Positions 12,354-24,553 of a stretch of DNA of 64,000 nucleotides are shown here, piece after piece. The position numbers were made by a program, and so were the translations under genes. This DNA comes from Corinectria fuckeliana (Eukaryota; Ascomycota; Sordariomycetes; Hypocreales; Nectriaceae): positions 49,049 to 113,048 of the forward strand of contig WPDH01000155.1 in NCBI GenBank assembly GCA_019137255.1, given 5' to 3'. How positions within the stretch are numbered: position 1 is the stretch's first letter; each line of letters begins with the position of its first letter. The notes under the pieces are model-generated. The model worked only from the letters and a program-made list of their open reading frames with translations. It had not been told where the DNA came from and did not search any database.

Positions 12354-14179
12354 ATGAAAGCTCTCCGCAGAGCCTCCCTGACCAAGCCCACCGGCGAGGC
12401 GGGCAAGGCATGGCCCGCCATTGCCATGGGCTTCTTCGTCGCCTTTGGTGGTGTGCTCTTCGGGTGCGTCTCTCTCTCCTCCCTCCTCCCCCCTCGGATC
12501 CTTGGACCCCGAGCTAACCAATGTTTCCACCTTCAGCTACGACACCGGAACCATCAGCGGCATCATCGCCATGCCGTACTGGCAGCGGCTCTTCAGCACC
12601 GGCTACCTCGACTCCAACGGCAACCGCAACATCGACACCAACCAGGAGTCGGCCATCGTGTCCATCCTCTCCGCCGGAACCTTCTTTGGCGCCCTTGCCT
12701 CGCCCTTCTTCACCGACAGGATTGGCCGGCGGCCCGGTCTTCTCATCTCAACCTGGGTTTTCAACCTCGGCGTTGCCCTTCAGACTGCCGCCACCGCCAT
12801 CCCCATCTTCCTCGCCGGTCGTTTCTTCGCCGGCTTTGGCGTTGGCCTCATCTCTGCCATGAGTAAGTTCCCAGTCCTGCTCAGCCAAGCACACGCGTTC
12901 CTTTCTAGCTAACAATGTTCAGTCCCTCTCTACCAGTCTGAGACGGCTCCCAAGTGGATTCGCGGTGCCATCGTCGGCGCCTACCAGTGGGCCATCACCA
13001 TCGGCCTCCTCCTCGCCGCCGTCGTCAACAACGCCACCGCCAAGCGCAACAACACGTCCTGTTACCGAGTCCCCATCGCCGTCCAGTTCGTCTGGTCCCT
13101 CGTTCTGTTCTTTGGAATGCTCCTTCTGCCCGAAACCCCCCGCTTCCTGATCAAGAAGAACCGTCCCGACGCGGCGGCTCGCTCCCTCGGCCGTATCCGT
13201 CGTCTGCCCGCGGACCACCTCGCTATTCAGAGTGAACTCGCCGAGATCCAGGCCAACCACGACTACGAGACTAGCCTTGGCACATCGTCGTATCTCGATT
13301 GCTTCAAGCCGCCCATGCTGAAGCGCCAGCTCACGGGAATGGCACTCCAGGGACTTCAACAACTGACAGGTAATTAATTCCCCATCAGCCTCGTTCGCTA
13401 CAAGAGGACAGTCAGACTAATGCGTCCCATCAGGCATCAACTTCATCTTCTATTACGGAACCAAGTACTTCCAGAACTCGGGCGTCTCCAGCGGCTTCGT
13501 CATCTCCATGATCACGTCGGCCATCAACGTCTGCTCTACCGTCCCCGGCATGTATGCCATCGACAAATGGGGCCGACGCCCGCTTCTCTTGTACGGAGCC
13601 ATTGGCATGTGTGTCTCCCAGTTCATCGTGGCCATGTGCGGCACCTTATCGACCGGCCAGCGTGCCAACGGCGACATCTACGTCAAGGACGTGGCTGGTC
13701 AGAAGGCTGCCGTGGCCTTTGTTTGCATCTACATCTTCTTCTTCGCCTCCACGTGGGGTCCCCTTGCTTGGGTCGTCACGGGCGAGATCTTCCCTCTCAA
13801 GACACGAGCCAAGTCTCTGAGCATGACCACGGCCACCAACTGGCTCCTCAACTGGGCCATTGCCTACTCGACCCCTTACCTCGTCAACTACGGCCATGGT
13901 TTTGCCAACCTCCAGTCCAAGATCTTCTTCATCTGGTTTGGTGCCTGCTTCCTGTGCATCGCCTTTGTCTACTTCTTCATCTACGAGACCAAGGGCCTGA
14001 GCCTGGAGGAGGTTGACCAGCTTTACGACGAGGTTTCCGTCGCTCGCAAGTCCATTGGGTGGAAGCCTACCAACACTTGGGAGCATCGCCAGAGCGTCTC
14101 CCATCCAGGCGTTAAGGAGTCGCCCCTTGACGTGAATGATGCAACCCACCACGAGGAGAAGCATTCTGAAAGTGCTTAG
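12354..14179 (+). CDS. MFS hexose/sugar transporter
   Basis: A plasma-membrane sugar porter of the major facilitator superfamily, 542 aa, in the usual range for fungal hexose transporters. Exons are 12354-12463, 12537-12862, 12923-13369 and 13434-14179, all joins in frame with GT-AG ends. Family signatures are present: GYDTG in TM1, DRIGRRP between TM2 and TM3, PETPRFL at 215-221 after TM6, QQLTGINFIFYYG in TM7, DKWGRRPLL between TM8 and TM9, and YETKGLSLEEVD after TM12. The TM7 block is typical of glucose-type carriers such as Neurospora RCO-3 and yeast Hxt proteins, but substrate and affinity cannot be read from sequence. The Cys, Asn-rich stretch (about 180-195) is an external loop with N-x-S/T sites. 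It is convergent with the calpain-like gene, 314 bp away. Confidence 0.92.
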
Positions 14180-14493
14180 GGGGGAGGACCTACAGCGCTG
14201 GTGTTGAAGGGGTACTGAGAGGGATAGGAGCTTTGTGCACACAAACAGATTCTGCCAATGAATTCATGACTTATTCACTAAAGGTTAAAACCGTCTGCTG
14301 CCGTGATGTGATCCTGGCGACTTGTGCGTCAGAGACGAAATGTGACGTGGATGTGATATAGAAGCCTTTGTTGTGAATCAAGTAATATTGAAAAAGAATA
14401 AAGTGTAGGAGAGTGGCTCCAACCTGCTACGTCTGCCACAGAAGCCGACCCGGTTTCAACTTGGTTGACTTGCCGTGCTATCGAGGGTTTCGA
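14180..14493. other. Convergent 3' intergenic region
   Basis: Shared downstream region of the transporter (plus) and the calpain-like gene (minus). AATAAA occurs near 14397-14402. No gene. Confidence 0.4.
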
Positions 14494-17342
14494 CTACGAG
14501 CTGGTCGCCTTACGGCCGTCTCCCATGATGCTCTTCTTTCTGTCCTTGATCCCCCCCTCTAGTGTGGCATCCTTGGCGCTGTCGTCAACATCTAGTCCCT
14601 TTGTCCTGTAATTTGTACCGTCCGTCTTCTCGGCATTGTCCTTGCCGTCCTCGTAGTGATTTAGGCGAATGACCTGAAGCTTGACTGCTTCCTCATTGCT
14701 GTCCTCGAAGTCGACCTTATGATAGACGCGCAGGCCGATGACCGCGACAGCGTTCCACGGGTCCTTCTCAAACTCATCCGGCTCTTCCTCCTGGGCCACT
14801 GGAGTCTCCGTCGAAACCGGCGGCTCAAGGGCAGTGGCAGCGATCTCCAATTCGCGCTCAGAGAGTTCAGAGAGGGCGCCGATGCTGCTGACATCGTCAT
14901 CCTCTTCCTCTTCCTCCTCGACCCTTCCCTCATCAGCGCTAGGGCTCTCTTTGATCTGCACGGTCTTCTCATTTAGAGCATCCTTCTTTTCAGCCACAGT
15001 GTCGTCTGGCGAAGGCTCGGGAGTCAGTGGGCCCCCTTCTGTCTTGTTTGTCTTGTCGGCCTCGATCGGAACCTTCTCCTTGTCGCTGGTCGTCGTTGTG
15101 GCATTTTCTGTTTCCTTTGAGACTTGCTCGCCGTCTCGCTGTTCTTCGGGATCCTCAATCTTAGCCTTTGCGGCGGCCTTCCCGGCCTTAGTGATCAACT
15201 TTGCCTTCTCCTTCTCCTTCCTCAGGCTCCTTTTCAGATCCCTCTGATATTGCTTGGTCGCGAGATAACGAGCCTCGTCTCGCGTGGCCAGGACCTTCTT
15301 CTTGAGTTCGCCTCGCGCCTTCTCCTTGACCTTCTTCTCATGAGCCTCCCTGGATTTCTTCTCCGCGTCCGTCTCAACACTCCTGCCCTTGCTGTGCGCG
15401 AGATCGTAAGCCAGCCCAATGCGGATCAGCTTCTCGCGCCTGTCCTTGGCATTCTTCCTGATGACTTCATCGACTGGGAGGAACTGCTCGTATCGGGTGG
15501 CATCAACCTTGATGCGAACTTCGTACTCGCCGGCTTCTAGGTCAAGCTCAACGTTGACGGATCGCGACATGCGTAAGGGAGTCTGGCTTCGGACGAGGTA
15601 GTCTTCTTTACCCGCCTTGTGAACTCGGAAGGCGAGACTAAATATGTACTGGCCTTGAAGACCGCGGAAGTAGCGGTCATCAAGCTGCGCCAGCACGATG
15701 ACAACGGGGCCGGATTTCGCAATGCTGAAGGAAAAATGTGTATCGTGGTAGTCCAGTGTCCAGGGGACAGCGAGTGTGGTCCAGACTTGAGAGACGCGCC
15801 ACTCGGGACCAAAGAGGCGTGTTCGCTCAAAGGCCTGATACTTGCGAAGTAGATCATTGTACGACATCCAAAAGTCTCCGTCGTCGCCGAAGCGATGGTC
15901 GAGCTTCGTAAGCCACTCCGGAGTCCATTCCTTTGACCCATCGCCTGCCAGACTTGTGAGCAGATCAGCGGTACATCATCCGACGAGGCATGACTTACTC
16001 CAAGGGCCATTCCATTCTCCCTTTCCCCAGGGGTTTTTGAGACGGAGAAGGCGCTGGCCGTCGATTTCGACCGCCTTTTGGATGGAGTAGGCATGAGACT
16101 CGACGATACCCTTTCTATCTCCCCAGCCGTTGCCCCAGATGCCGGTGCTGCAGCCGAAGAGGAATTCCTCGTTGACTTTCATCAACTCTTCCTTCCAGAA
16201 GTGTTCCTATACATAAAGAGTCAGAACAAAGCTCCTGGTACAGATTGACGCGACAGACTCACCTTGTCGAGGATGTCGGTAGTCCAGAGCTCCGAAGTGA
16301 CACCTCTAGTGAGATCTTCAATGCCCTCGCCGCCAAAGCCGCCCTCAATGCAGGCATAGTCGCCGTGGGCTTTAGCGTAGCACTTCTCAAGAAGGGGAAG
16401 CCATGTTTCCTGCGGATGCGCGCATTGGGCGAAGTAGAGGGCGCCACTGTTGGACTGGTAGACCCTGCGGTATGCCTCGTCCGAGTTGACGCGCTCGACA
16501 TCATCAAACAGGATTCTGTCATAGAACCCTTCGTCGTAGTCGGGCTTGATAAGGTACAGCTAGGCACGATGTTAGGATCGAGATTTTTGAGGTTGCAGAA
16601 TGGAAGTAGGGGTCATACGAAGTCATCGACAATCTCTGAGATCCATTCGCCGTCGCGGTGGAAGACGAAGCCATAGACACCGACGGCCTCATCATGGGCT
16701 ACACAAAGCTTCTCGATGAGACCACTCTTGTTGCTGAGGGTGCAGAGAGCAGCCATCAGCCAGCAATCTCCATCGCGGCCCTGCCTCACATCATTGGCAG
16801 TAGGGCCGTCGATGTAGAACCTTGGCGAGTCGAAGATGTCACCGACTCTCTTGACGCTTTGGGGCTTGAGTCTACTTTCAGATCCATCATCGTGCTTGTA
16901 GTTGGAGAGGCACTGGAGGCAATCGCGGACGTAAAGCTTCAAGTCGGTCTCGACGTCGAAGTGAGGATCGCGGTATTTCTTGTTGATTCGGCGGCACTCC
17001 TTGACAATCTTCTCTACCTTGGCGCGGCACACAGCGGCGGCATCTTCGTATGAAGTCTGGGTGTTTTTGACCTCGACGTTTTTGTTCTTTTTGGCAACGA
17101 TATCTGTATAGGTGTTGGAAGGAATAACAGTAGTTGCTTTCACAGTAGTTAGCTGGCCACCCGGCGTGAGGGGCACTCCAAGAAGGGAGCATACCCTTGC
17201 CAGGCTTCTTGGTAGTAAACTTGGCCCAAAACTCGTCGATAATCTCCTGCGGCGTCTGCTTGTTCCGCTTCACCTTGTCGGCTGGCATCTCGGAATCGGG
17301 CGCCGGGTCGGCGTGGGAGCAGGTGGATGAGGTGTCAGACAT
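14494..17342 (-). CDS. Calpain-family cysteine protease
   Basis: An intracellular papain-fold protease of the calpain family (C2), 873 aa. Minus-strand exons are 17342-17195, 17136-16619, 16559-16263, 16206-15999 and 15944-14494. The catalytic triad is intact: Cys174 in GRDGDCWLMAA, His359 in ESHAYSIQ and Asn379 in RLKNPWGKGEW. The splice into exon 5 recreates WSDGSKEWTPE, a classic calpain block. A beta-sandwich-like C2L region follows (about 430-560). The last 300 residues are highly charged, with a Lys/Glu-rich probable coiled coil and a run of acidic residues (EEEEEEDDD). There is no EF-hand penta-domain and no MIT domain, so this is neither a classical animal calpain nor the PalB/Rim13 pH-signalling protease. 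Substrates are unknown. Confidence 0.9.
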
Positions 17343-19644
17343 TATGGCGAGTGTTGGGAATTGGGGGTTGGTAATGTGGCTGTACAGATGCCCAGTCCTT
17401 CCTCTTCTGATTTCCAAACTTGCACCTTCCGCAGAATATCTGAGATACAACTGGAAGTTGGGCATTAGGTTCGTGCCTGGTAGTAGAGATTCAAGCCACA
17501 AGGTACCTACACTCAGATAACGGGTCAACGTCTTTTCTCACCAGCACGGACAGGCTCAAGCAAGCTCTATACTGCACGTCACGTTTGTTGCCAGCTCGCC
17601 ACTATCATAGTCTCCTATCCCGTCCCGTCCATCTGCAACTAGGTAAGCCCCGTTTCCTCCCCTAGAAGCTGAGGATCCCCTGCAAGCTACCGCGTGAGAA
17701 CATACGAAGCCATCGTCAAGCCCTCCCCGCACTGAGAGAATGGTCCTCAAACCGTTGGCAGAGACCAACCAAAGCTGCCGGGAGACCGCCTAATTAAACC
17801 AGGGGGATCCATGCTCCAGGACCCTCCCTGCAAGCATCAGCCCGCTACGCATCCTGTTTCCGTAGGGCTGGGCACTCAGCCCTGTAGATCTGCAGCCGCC
17901 TGTGTGTAAAAGATAATTTCAGTGTGCATATTACATTGCAGGACTCCTTGGCATGTTGTCAACTGTACGAATCTACGAATACAGCATGGCGGCCCGAGAC
18001 AAGCCGAAAAGGGCGGGCTACGACGCTTGCTCGTAGGTGGCTTACATCCTCCCGGCGCTGCAACACAACCCAACGTGCATTGCGCTGTGCGGCATGTCAT
18101 GGACTATGTCCATGGAAATCCAAGATGGACGACTGCTTACCGTGCATGCCGAAACAACCAGGTGGTAGCATCAAGGCAGCGGTCACTAGACTAGGTTGCG
18201 CGCAAATACGCAGCCTGCAACACCAATGCTCACGCCGTAACAGCACGAGACCTCGTAGTTCCACGCACAAAGTGTACCAAGCACGGATCACGTCCTCATC
18301 CGGCCCAGGCCAACCTGCACGAATACCTATCTAGCCGTGGGGCAATTGGCTTGGTGACCGGATGCGTAGGTTGGCGTCCATGTCTCATCATCCACGTCCG
18401 TCCCAGCAGCATCTTCATCCTCACCGTCATTGTTTCTTGTAGGCTTGGTGCCACTTTCCCTCCCCTCATCTTCTGTTGTCGAGCGTAATTTGTTTCTGAA
18501 TCAATTCATTTACAGTTCTGCCCTGTCCGCCCGTCCACACTTCAGCTTCCCTCCCATTCAGCAACCACAACCACAGCCATCCAAAACACGAGGGCCCTCC
18601 TACGCTCCAGGCCCTCTCTTCTTCTCTTTTATTCTCCCATCTTCTCTTCTCCTGCCTCCTCTGTCGTTCTGTGAGACGTCCTCTTCACCACGCGGTCCCC
18701 ATTTGCGATTGCTGTCGCAAGGGGCCATTGTCGTCCCTCGGAAACCAGAACAACATCCTCTCCCCTTGCCGTCGATCAATCTCTCCTTCAGCCCACCACT
18801 CTCGCGCACGCGTCCACTGATCTTGCCGCCAGGCGGCACGCAGGCTTCCCGAGCCTCAACCATCCCCACGACCAGGCGGGAAATGGCCTCTCCGGTCAAA
18901 GCCTGCGTCTCAGCGCGTTTCCAAGCTCAACAACACATATCAGCCTCGCGGGGTATATCCTTCGCAGGTTGCCGTAGAATTCTCAAGTCGTTAAGAGCCA
19001 TGTGACAGCGTCTGTCGTTCAAAAGGTAGTAGTCCTTGGCCGAATGATCCAAAGTCCTTTTCGAGGAAAGGTGTCATAGTGCGGAGAAACCGCCCAGAGA
19101 CCCCGTAGTAACCAAGGATCCGCACAAACAAGTCTAGGTGAAAAGATATAAAGTAAAGAAAAAAAAGGAAAATTGTTGGTAGATGTCCCCTCCTGCTTCG
19201 CCGCTTCACATGTCTTCGTCATTACCCGCGAGAACCCCGATGCTCTAGAGGCTTTCCGGAAGGACAACCCATCACCATCGCGGTTGATGTGCCCCGGGAT
19301 GACGGCACTGGTGGCTTTTTCCATGCAAAAGAAAGAGGTGTAATAAGATTCGAGATGGACCGAGGACGCCGTGGAAAGCCGATGCCGGAGAGCATGTTGC
19401 GGGCCGATGCATGATTCGGAACAAAATAAACATGAACTTTAACGTAAAAATAGTATGAGTGTGAAGGTCGAGTTGGAATATGTTCACGTGTCGGCATCAA
19501 GAAAGAACGCGGTTAAAAAAGAAAGGCGCCAACACATCTGGTGGCCTTCTCAGATCGTCCCCCATGACAGGATCCGATCTCGTTGGCCTCTGTCAAGTCG
19601 ATCCCATCTCTGGGCCGACCTGGACAGAATATCCTAGATATGCC
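17343..19644. other. Intergenic region between calpain-like gene and GIS2
   Basis: About 2.3 kb. A pyrimidine-rich tract spans roughly 18430-18880 and contains an open plus frame (18430-19005) that lacks any family feature and is probably a product of the CT bias. 19000-19640 lies downstream of the zinc knuckle gene and probably holds its 3' UTR. No supportable gene. Confidence 0.35.
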
Positions 19645-20500
19645 TTAAGCCACAGGGGCGATGGGGGCGATGGGAGCAACAGCCTGGGGGGCGGGCACAC
19701 TTCCCAAGTCGACCACCTCGGTGGGGATCTCGCCAGGAGCGTTCTTCTGGGGGCAGTCTCGGGAGATGTGGCCAGCCTCGCCACACTGGTAGCAGGTCTT
19801 GCCGGCAGTGTTGAGAGGGCCGCCGTTGGGAGCGGTGCAGTCGCGCGAAATGTGGCCCAGCTTGCCGCAGGCGTAGCACTTCATGGCCTGAGCCTGGCAG
19901 TCGCGGGCAAAGTGGTTAGGACCACCGCACTTGTAGCAGGTAGCGGGACGGGGACCGCCGGCGAAGCCACCACGACCGAAACCGCCAGCGTAGCCACCGC
20001 GGCCCATTGGGGGACCGCCACGGCCCATAGCAGGTCCGACGGGGTTGGGGCAAGCGCGCTATGTTCATGTTAGTCGATCGGCTCCGGTCATGAACAGTTC
20101 AGTAGTCATACGGCAAGGTGACCGGGCTGGCCGCAGTTGTAGCAGCGGCCGCTGGTGCCGGTGCCACTCAGGCGGAGGGTAGGGCAGTCAGCCTGGACGT
20201 GACCTAGGCCCTGGCAATGGTAGCACTGCTTAGCCTCGGTGGTACGGGGGAGAGGGCAGCCGTTGGACTCGTGGCCTGTTATGTGGAACCGTTAGTTATT
20301 GATGATAGTAGTGCGTAGTGCGGAGGTGAGCCATACCGGGCTGCTTGCCTGTAGAAGAGATATCAGTATGAAGAGTCAATGAGAGACACAGGACGGGGAC
20401 ACTTACAGTTGTAGCAAAGGCGCTCGGCGGAGGAGCAGACCTCGGCATAGTGGCCAACATTACCACACTTGTAGCAAGCACGACGGGAGAGGGAAGACAT
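19645..20500 (-). CDS. GIS2: Seven-CCHC zinc knuckle nucleic-acid-binding protein (Gis2/CNBP type)
   Basis: A single-stranded RNA/DNA-binding protein of the CNBP/Gis2/Byr3 family, which in yeast associates with mRNAs and stress granules. Minus exons are 20500-20407, 20348-20337, 20275-20112 and 20058-19645, giving 227 aa. Seven CX2CX4HX4C knuckles are visible, for example CYKCGNVGHYAEVC at 9-22 and CYQCGEAGHISRDC near the end. Between knuckles 4 and 5 is an RGG-type linker (MGRGG repeats). Yeast Gis2 also has seven knuckles but is shorter (153 aa); the extra length is the RGG linker and an Ala/Pro-rich tail. Exon 2 is a 12-nt micro-exon that supplies the centre of knuckle 2 (CYNCKQPGHESNGC), so the spacing of the metal ligands confirms the splice model. 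Confidence 0.93.
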
Positions 20501-23315
20501 TATTATGGCAAGGGTCTAAAAGTCATGTCTGTCAGTGAATATGTTCATGTTAGACTGATCGTGTGTCGCCCCAGTTCGTCGCTCGCATTGATAAATTCGC
20601 TTCGGTCCGTCGGTTTCGGGTTGTAGCTGCCAGTGCAGCCCATCATGCAGATAACGGTAGCATCGTATCACAGAATAGATTCTGCTACATCTCGACACGG
20701 GAGGCAATGTCATCGGAGGCCGGCGTGGTAGGGTCCGGAGAATGCCTTAAAAAACCCGTGGTGCCGGGGGTCGCATCGGATGGGACGATAATTCGCGGCG
20801 CATGAAAACCACTGGCCTGCCGCGCCAGAAAGCGCGCAAAGGGGACGAAAGCGGCCTAGACTCGCATTGCGTGGTATTGTCGACTGTAGGTGTCCTCGTT
20901 CAGCCGATATAAAGACGTGCCGAGGTAGAGACTCGTTCCGTGTAGTCGGCGCATCTTGTTATGATGCTGAAGGGGAGTGGCGGCGATATTCGGCGGTGAC
21001 CCCGCATATCATCGTGAACTCGAGTTTGATGGCAGGGCAGTCTGCGGATGGAATATCGAGCAAGTGCACCAGGCTGCGATGCGACACAGATAGGATGTGG
21101 CCTTTGGTGGTTGCATGAAGTTCGGGTCGCACACGGAGGTCATGGCGGCGCGGTCCTGGTTGATCTCGGAGGAGGAGTCGGAAGAAGTCGCGAGGGCGAC
21201 CAAGGCCCGCGCATTCGGGTGCGGGCGCGAGAGGCAAGAGGCGAGAGGCGAGAGCAAGGACAAAAAGTGCAGGCGGAACCCGACAAAGCCGAGATGTTGA
21301 AGCAGGCGACGAGACTGAGAGTTGGCGGCCAGACGAACGGACGGAGGGGCGAGGGGGGTACAGCGTTCAAACACACAAAAGCAACCAAACAAACCACGTT
21401 CGTTTTCCACGCACCTTTAGAGATTTGATGTTTGTTTCGAAGATGAAAAGGGATGCTGGTGTTTTATACACAGATGGGAAGATTGGACTTGGAATAATAG
21501 GAGCGTCACCAGCTTTCTTCAAGACCAAGTTTAAAAATTTTCGCGCGAGGAAAGGGAAATGAGGGGGGAGGGCGGAAGGAGGAAAGGGAGTGAGTGAGTG
21601 AGTGAGTGATACTACGACGGGATTGTGGGGAGGGGGAGGGCTGCTGCGGCGCGCCTTCCTGCTTCTGTTTCGCCTGCGGCCCAATAAGCTAAGTACTTAG
21701 ATACAAAGCAGCCCAGTACAAAAGGAGCCCTGCGCTGGGGGAACCGGCGCGGTGCGGACTTGCAGCGGGTGCGCGCGCGTGCGTGTGCGTGTGAGTGTGT
21801 GTGGCCAAAGAGGCGCGGCGGCAGGTGGGGTGGGGTGGGCAAATGGATGTACGAATACAGTCATTGCCTGATTGCAGTCGGCCCAGAGGTAATTGCTGAT
21901 TGGATTACCGGCGCTTACACTGGCCGCTGGACGCCCGACAACTGGGGACAAAATGGGGCGAACCAGGCACCACACGGGGCCGTGCTCGGAGCCGTGGTCA
22001 CGGGGCAATACCAAGCATGAGTTGACGCAAGTTACGGTGCAAGCAAGCGAGCAGGCAAGTCGGAGACTTCAAGTTGAGAATTCGGTTGAAGGAGCGTTAG
22101 GGTGCGAAAATGAGTTGTTCCATGCCTCCCAAAGTCGCTCGTCTAATGCAGTGGACCCAACTCTTTGCGACTTGGGCCCTGGCCCGGCCCAATTGGGAAA
22201 TCAGAACCCAACTGGCCACGACCCCTCCTTCCCGTTCCCCTGTCGGGACTGACAAAAACATCGGCTTCTCCCTTCTATTAGTAACCGCGGGAAATGGTAC
22301 AGAGACAGAGACAGGCATTTTCACGTGACCCTTGTGTAAACCCCTACTACATTCTTCCAACGACAAAGAAGACATCATCTCATCCTCCACATAAACTCCC
22401 TCCCGAGCACCCTTAGCAGCCAGCGCAATAGCACAGGGGGGGGGACCTAGTATACCCTTTCTCGGACCATCATCCCGATCAACCAAAGGCTGCTAAACCT
22501 GTCCCGGTAGCTACAGCGAGGCTCCTGCGCACCCCGTGCCGTTCAAGGAGCCGCGTGATCATGCAAGTTGCAACATGCCGCACCACCCCATGTAATGCTC
22601 GTTGGGCTGGGTCTTCCCGAGGCAGCTCTCCTTCATCAGGCAGCCTGGCTTCTGCTCATGCTCTGAACTGGTCTGCGCGGATTGGGCCCTCACAGCGCAA
22701 GTGACTCACACCGACAGTGTCCTATACCCTTGGTTTCCATTATGTTTAATTAACAACGATCCGGGTGCTATACATCCAAAGTCACTGCCAAGCACGAACT
22801 TGATCATTGTTTGGCTGGTGATTATGTGCAAGGCCGGCCATCGTCTTCTTCTCCCCTGATATGGATACCTACCTAGGTACACCGATCTTTGACGCTGTGT
22901 ATTTCGTGCTCACTGCCATGGTAGGTCGTCGATGGTTGTTTGATTGGTTCTGCAGCAAGGTGAAGTCAGGCGAGGCCAGGTGAGCTAGGATAACCATCCA
23001 ATTATGTGCTCGTCCATTACTCCCCATTCAATCATGCCTCAGTCCAACTACACGCCAGGGCATGCTCGAGGACAGCCCAGACATGGCATTATTGGCTCCT
23101 CCGCTTCGAGCCGCCATTCAATCTGGCTTTTCCAGAAAATAGCCCGCTTGGTCATCTTCAGCGTCCAGCGCCTGGTGACCTGAGCGGCCGGATCCTCCTC
23201 ACAGGCGATCTTGATTCAACTTTTCGCGATTACTAGTCCATGTTGTTCTGCTTCCTTTTACTTTCAGCAACCGTGCCACTTGCCCGACTTCGGAGGGATG
23301 TGTGGGAAGCGAACC
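20501..23315. other. 2.8-kb intergenic region upstream of GIS2
   Basis: Contains the probable promoter of GIS2 (reading leftwards, CT-rich on the minus strand from about 21700 to 20520). Simple repeats are a TGAG tetramer run (21591-21609) and GT/CG-rich purine-pyrimidine alternation (21771-21803). A TACCTACCTAGGTAC word lies near 22866-22880. No gene is supportable. Confidence 0.35.
21591..21609. repeat. (TGAG)n short tandem repeat
   Basis: About five direct copies of TGAG in a G/A-rich stretch upstream of GIS2. Confidence 0.8.
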
Positions 23316-24553
23316 CTACGTTGTAGGTGCTGTAGACCGCGGCGTAGCCTCTACCACGTATGATACACCATCATCGGAAGCATACGAGGGAGGTCGAGGT
23401 CCCGAACGAGTTGTTGGTCGCGGCCGCGCTTGATCCACGGCCTCGTTGCGCTGCCAGAACAGGCGGTCGGGGTCGACTCGCTGTAATCACCCGTGTCAGT
23501 CTTGTTACACCGTTGTTGAGGGCTAGAGCCTTGCGACTTACCACACTCTCTCGCCAGAGTCCATATGCCGGCGGCCTCGACTTTCCCGCTCCGCTTTCCA
23601 CCCCAGTATCCTCCTCGTCCTGCGCGAGAACGACCGGAATTGGATGGTGTGGCACCGCATACCCCCGAGGTCCGACTGGCTGTGTCTGTGGTAGGCGCGC
23701 TCGCCCGGCGGCCTCTCGATTTCCCCGTACAACAATGATGATGAGTCGGATGAGACCATGGAAGAAGAAAATGGTAGCAAAGAGAATGACGAGTACCAGC
23801 ATAATAGTCATCTCACTGGTGTCCACTTTGCCCGTCACGGATAGCCCCAGATCTGAAATCTAGAATTAGCAACATCGCTCGTGGAGGTGAGGAATCTGTG
23901 GGTTAACTGGAATGTTACATACAGACAGCAATGAGCAGTATCAGGACTAGGCCTGAAACAAAGCAACGCAGAATCTGTGCGCGCAAATTCCGTGATTTTA
24001 CCCACGGGAAGCAGAATAAAAAGCGCTTTGGGTGACGAGAGCGGTGGTGTCTTCGTTGGGAGCTATGGCGGCCGTCACTTGTGCGGCTGTGTCCTTGCCT
24101 TCCATGGTCCTCTACAGTCCCGGTTGTCTGTGATTCGAGCGTATCATTTTCACTCGATCTGTCAGTCCAGGCCAGCGGTGGAGGTCTCGGGAATGACGGT
24201 GATTCGGTGGGAGGCATCGCAGTCGTTCGGCCGTCTATGTGTACGTCTTGCTGGGATCGAAGCGCATTGGACCTGGAGGACCATGGCCTGGCGAAATCGG
24301 GAAACTGAGCCGCCCTTGGCCCTGCTTGTTCGCCATCTGGTGACTTCGGACTCTCGATGTTCATGCGGTAAGCGTCGCTGGGTTGGGGCTGGGGGGGCTG
24401 GCCTCTTCGGAAGAGTCGCAGAAACGGGCGATGAGAGGTTGAAGGCTGATTTTGTTGAACTTCTTGCATATCCGCTTCGCCATAACGCTCAATACGAGCT
24501 CGTCGAATAAGATCGGCACGAAGCCTCTCCATGTTGGAAGGGTCGTGTTCCAT
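23316..24553 (-). CDS. Two-TM protein with two PPxY motifs, candidate ubiquitin-ligase adaptor
   Basis: Minus exons 24553-23923, 23852-23542 and 23480-23316 give 368 aa. The N-terminal 195 residues are hydrophilic, rich in Arg, Ser and Pro, without a signal peptide. Two close hydrophobic segments follow (about 198-214 and 226-252). The C-terminal tail is hydrophilic and carries PPAY at 304-307, within PPAYGLWRESV, and PPSY at 344-347. The tail block VRVDPDRLFWQRN after the second junction is the kind of strongly conserved patch seen in orthologues of such fungal proteins. PPxY motifs bind WW domains of Nedd4/Rsp5 ligases, so an adaptor role at a membrane is an inference; no enzymatic domain is seen. 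The frame after junction 1 was chosen because it continues the hydrophobic segment. Confidence 0.8.

Noticed and set aside
18430..19005. 191-codon plus-strand ORF between the calpain-like gene and GIS2
   Set aside because: Made of Ser/Pro/Leu codons forced by a CT-rich tract; no conserved block or start context.
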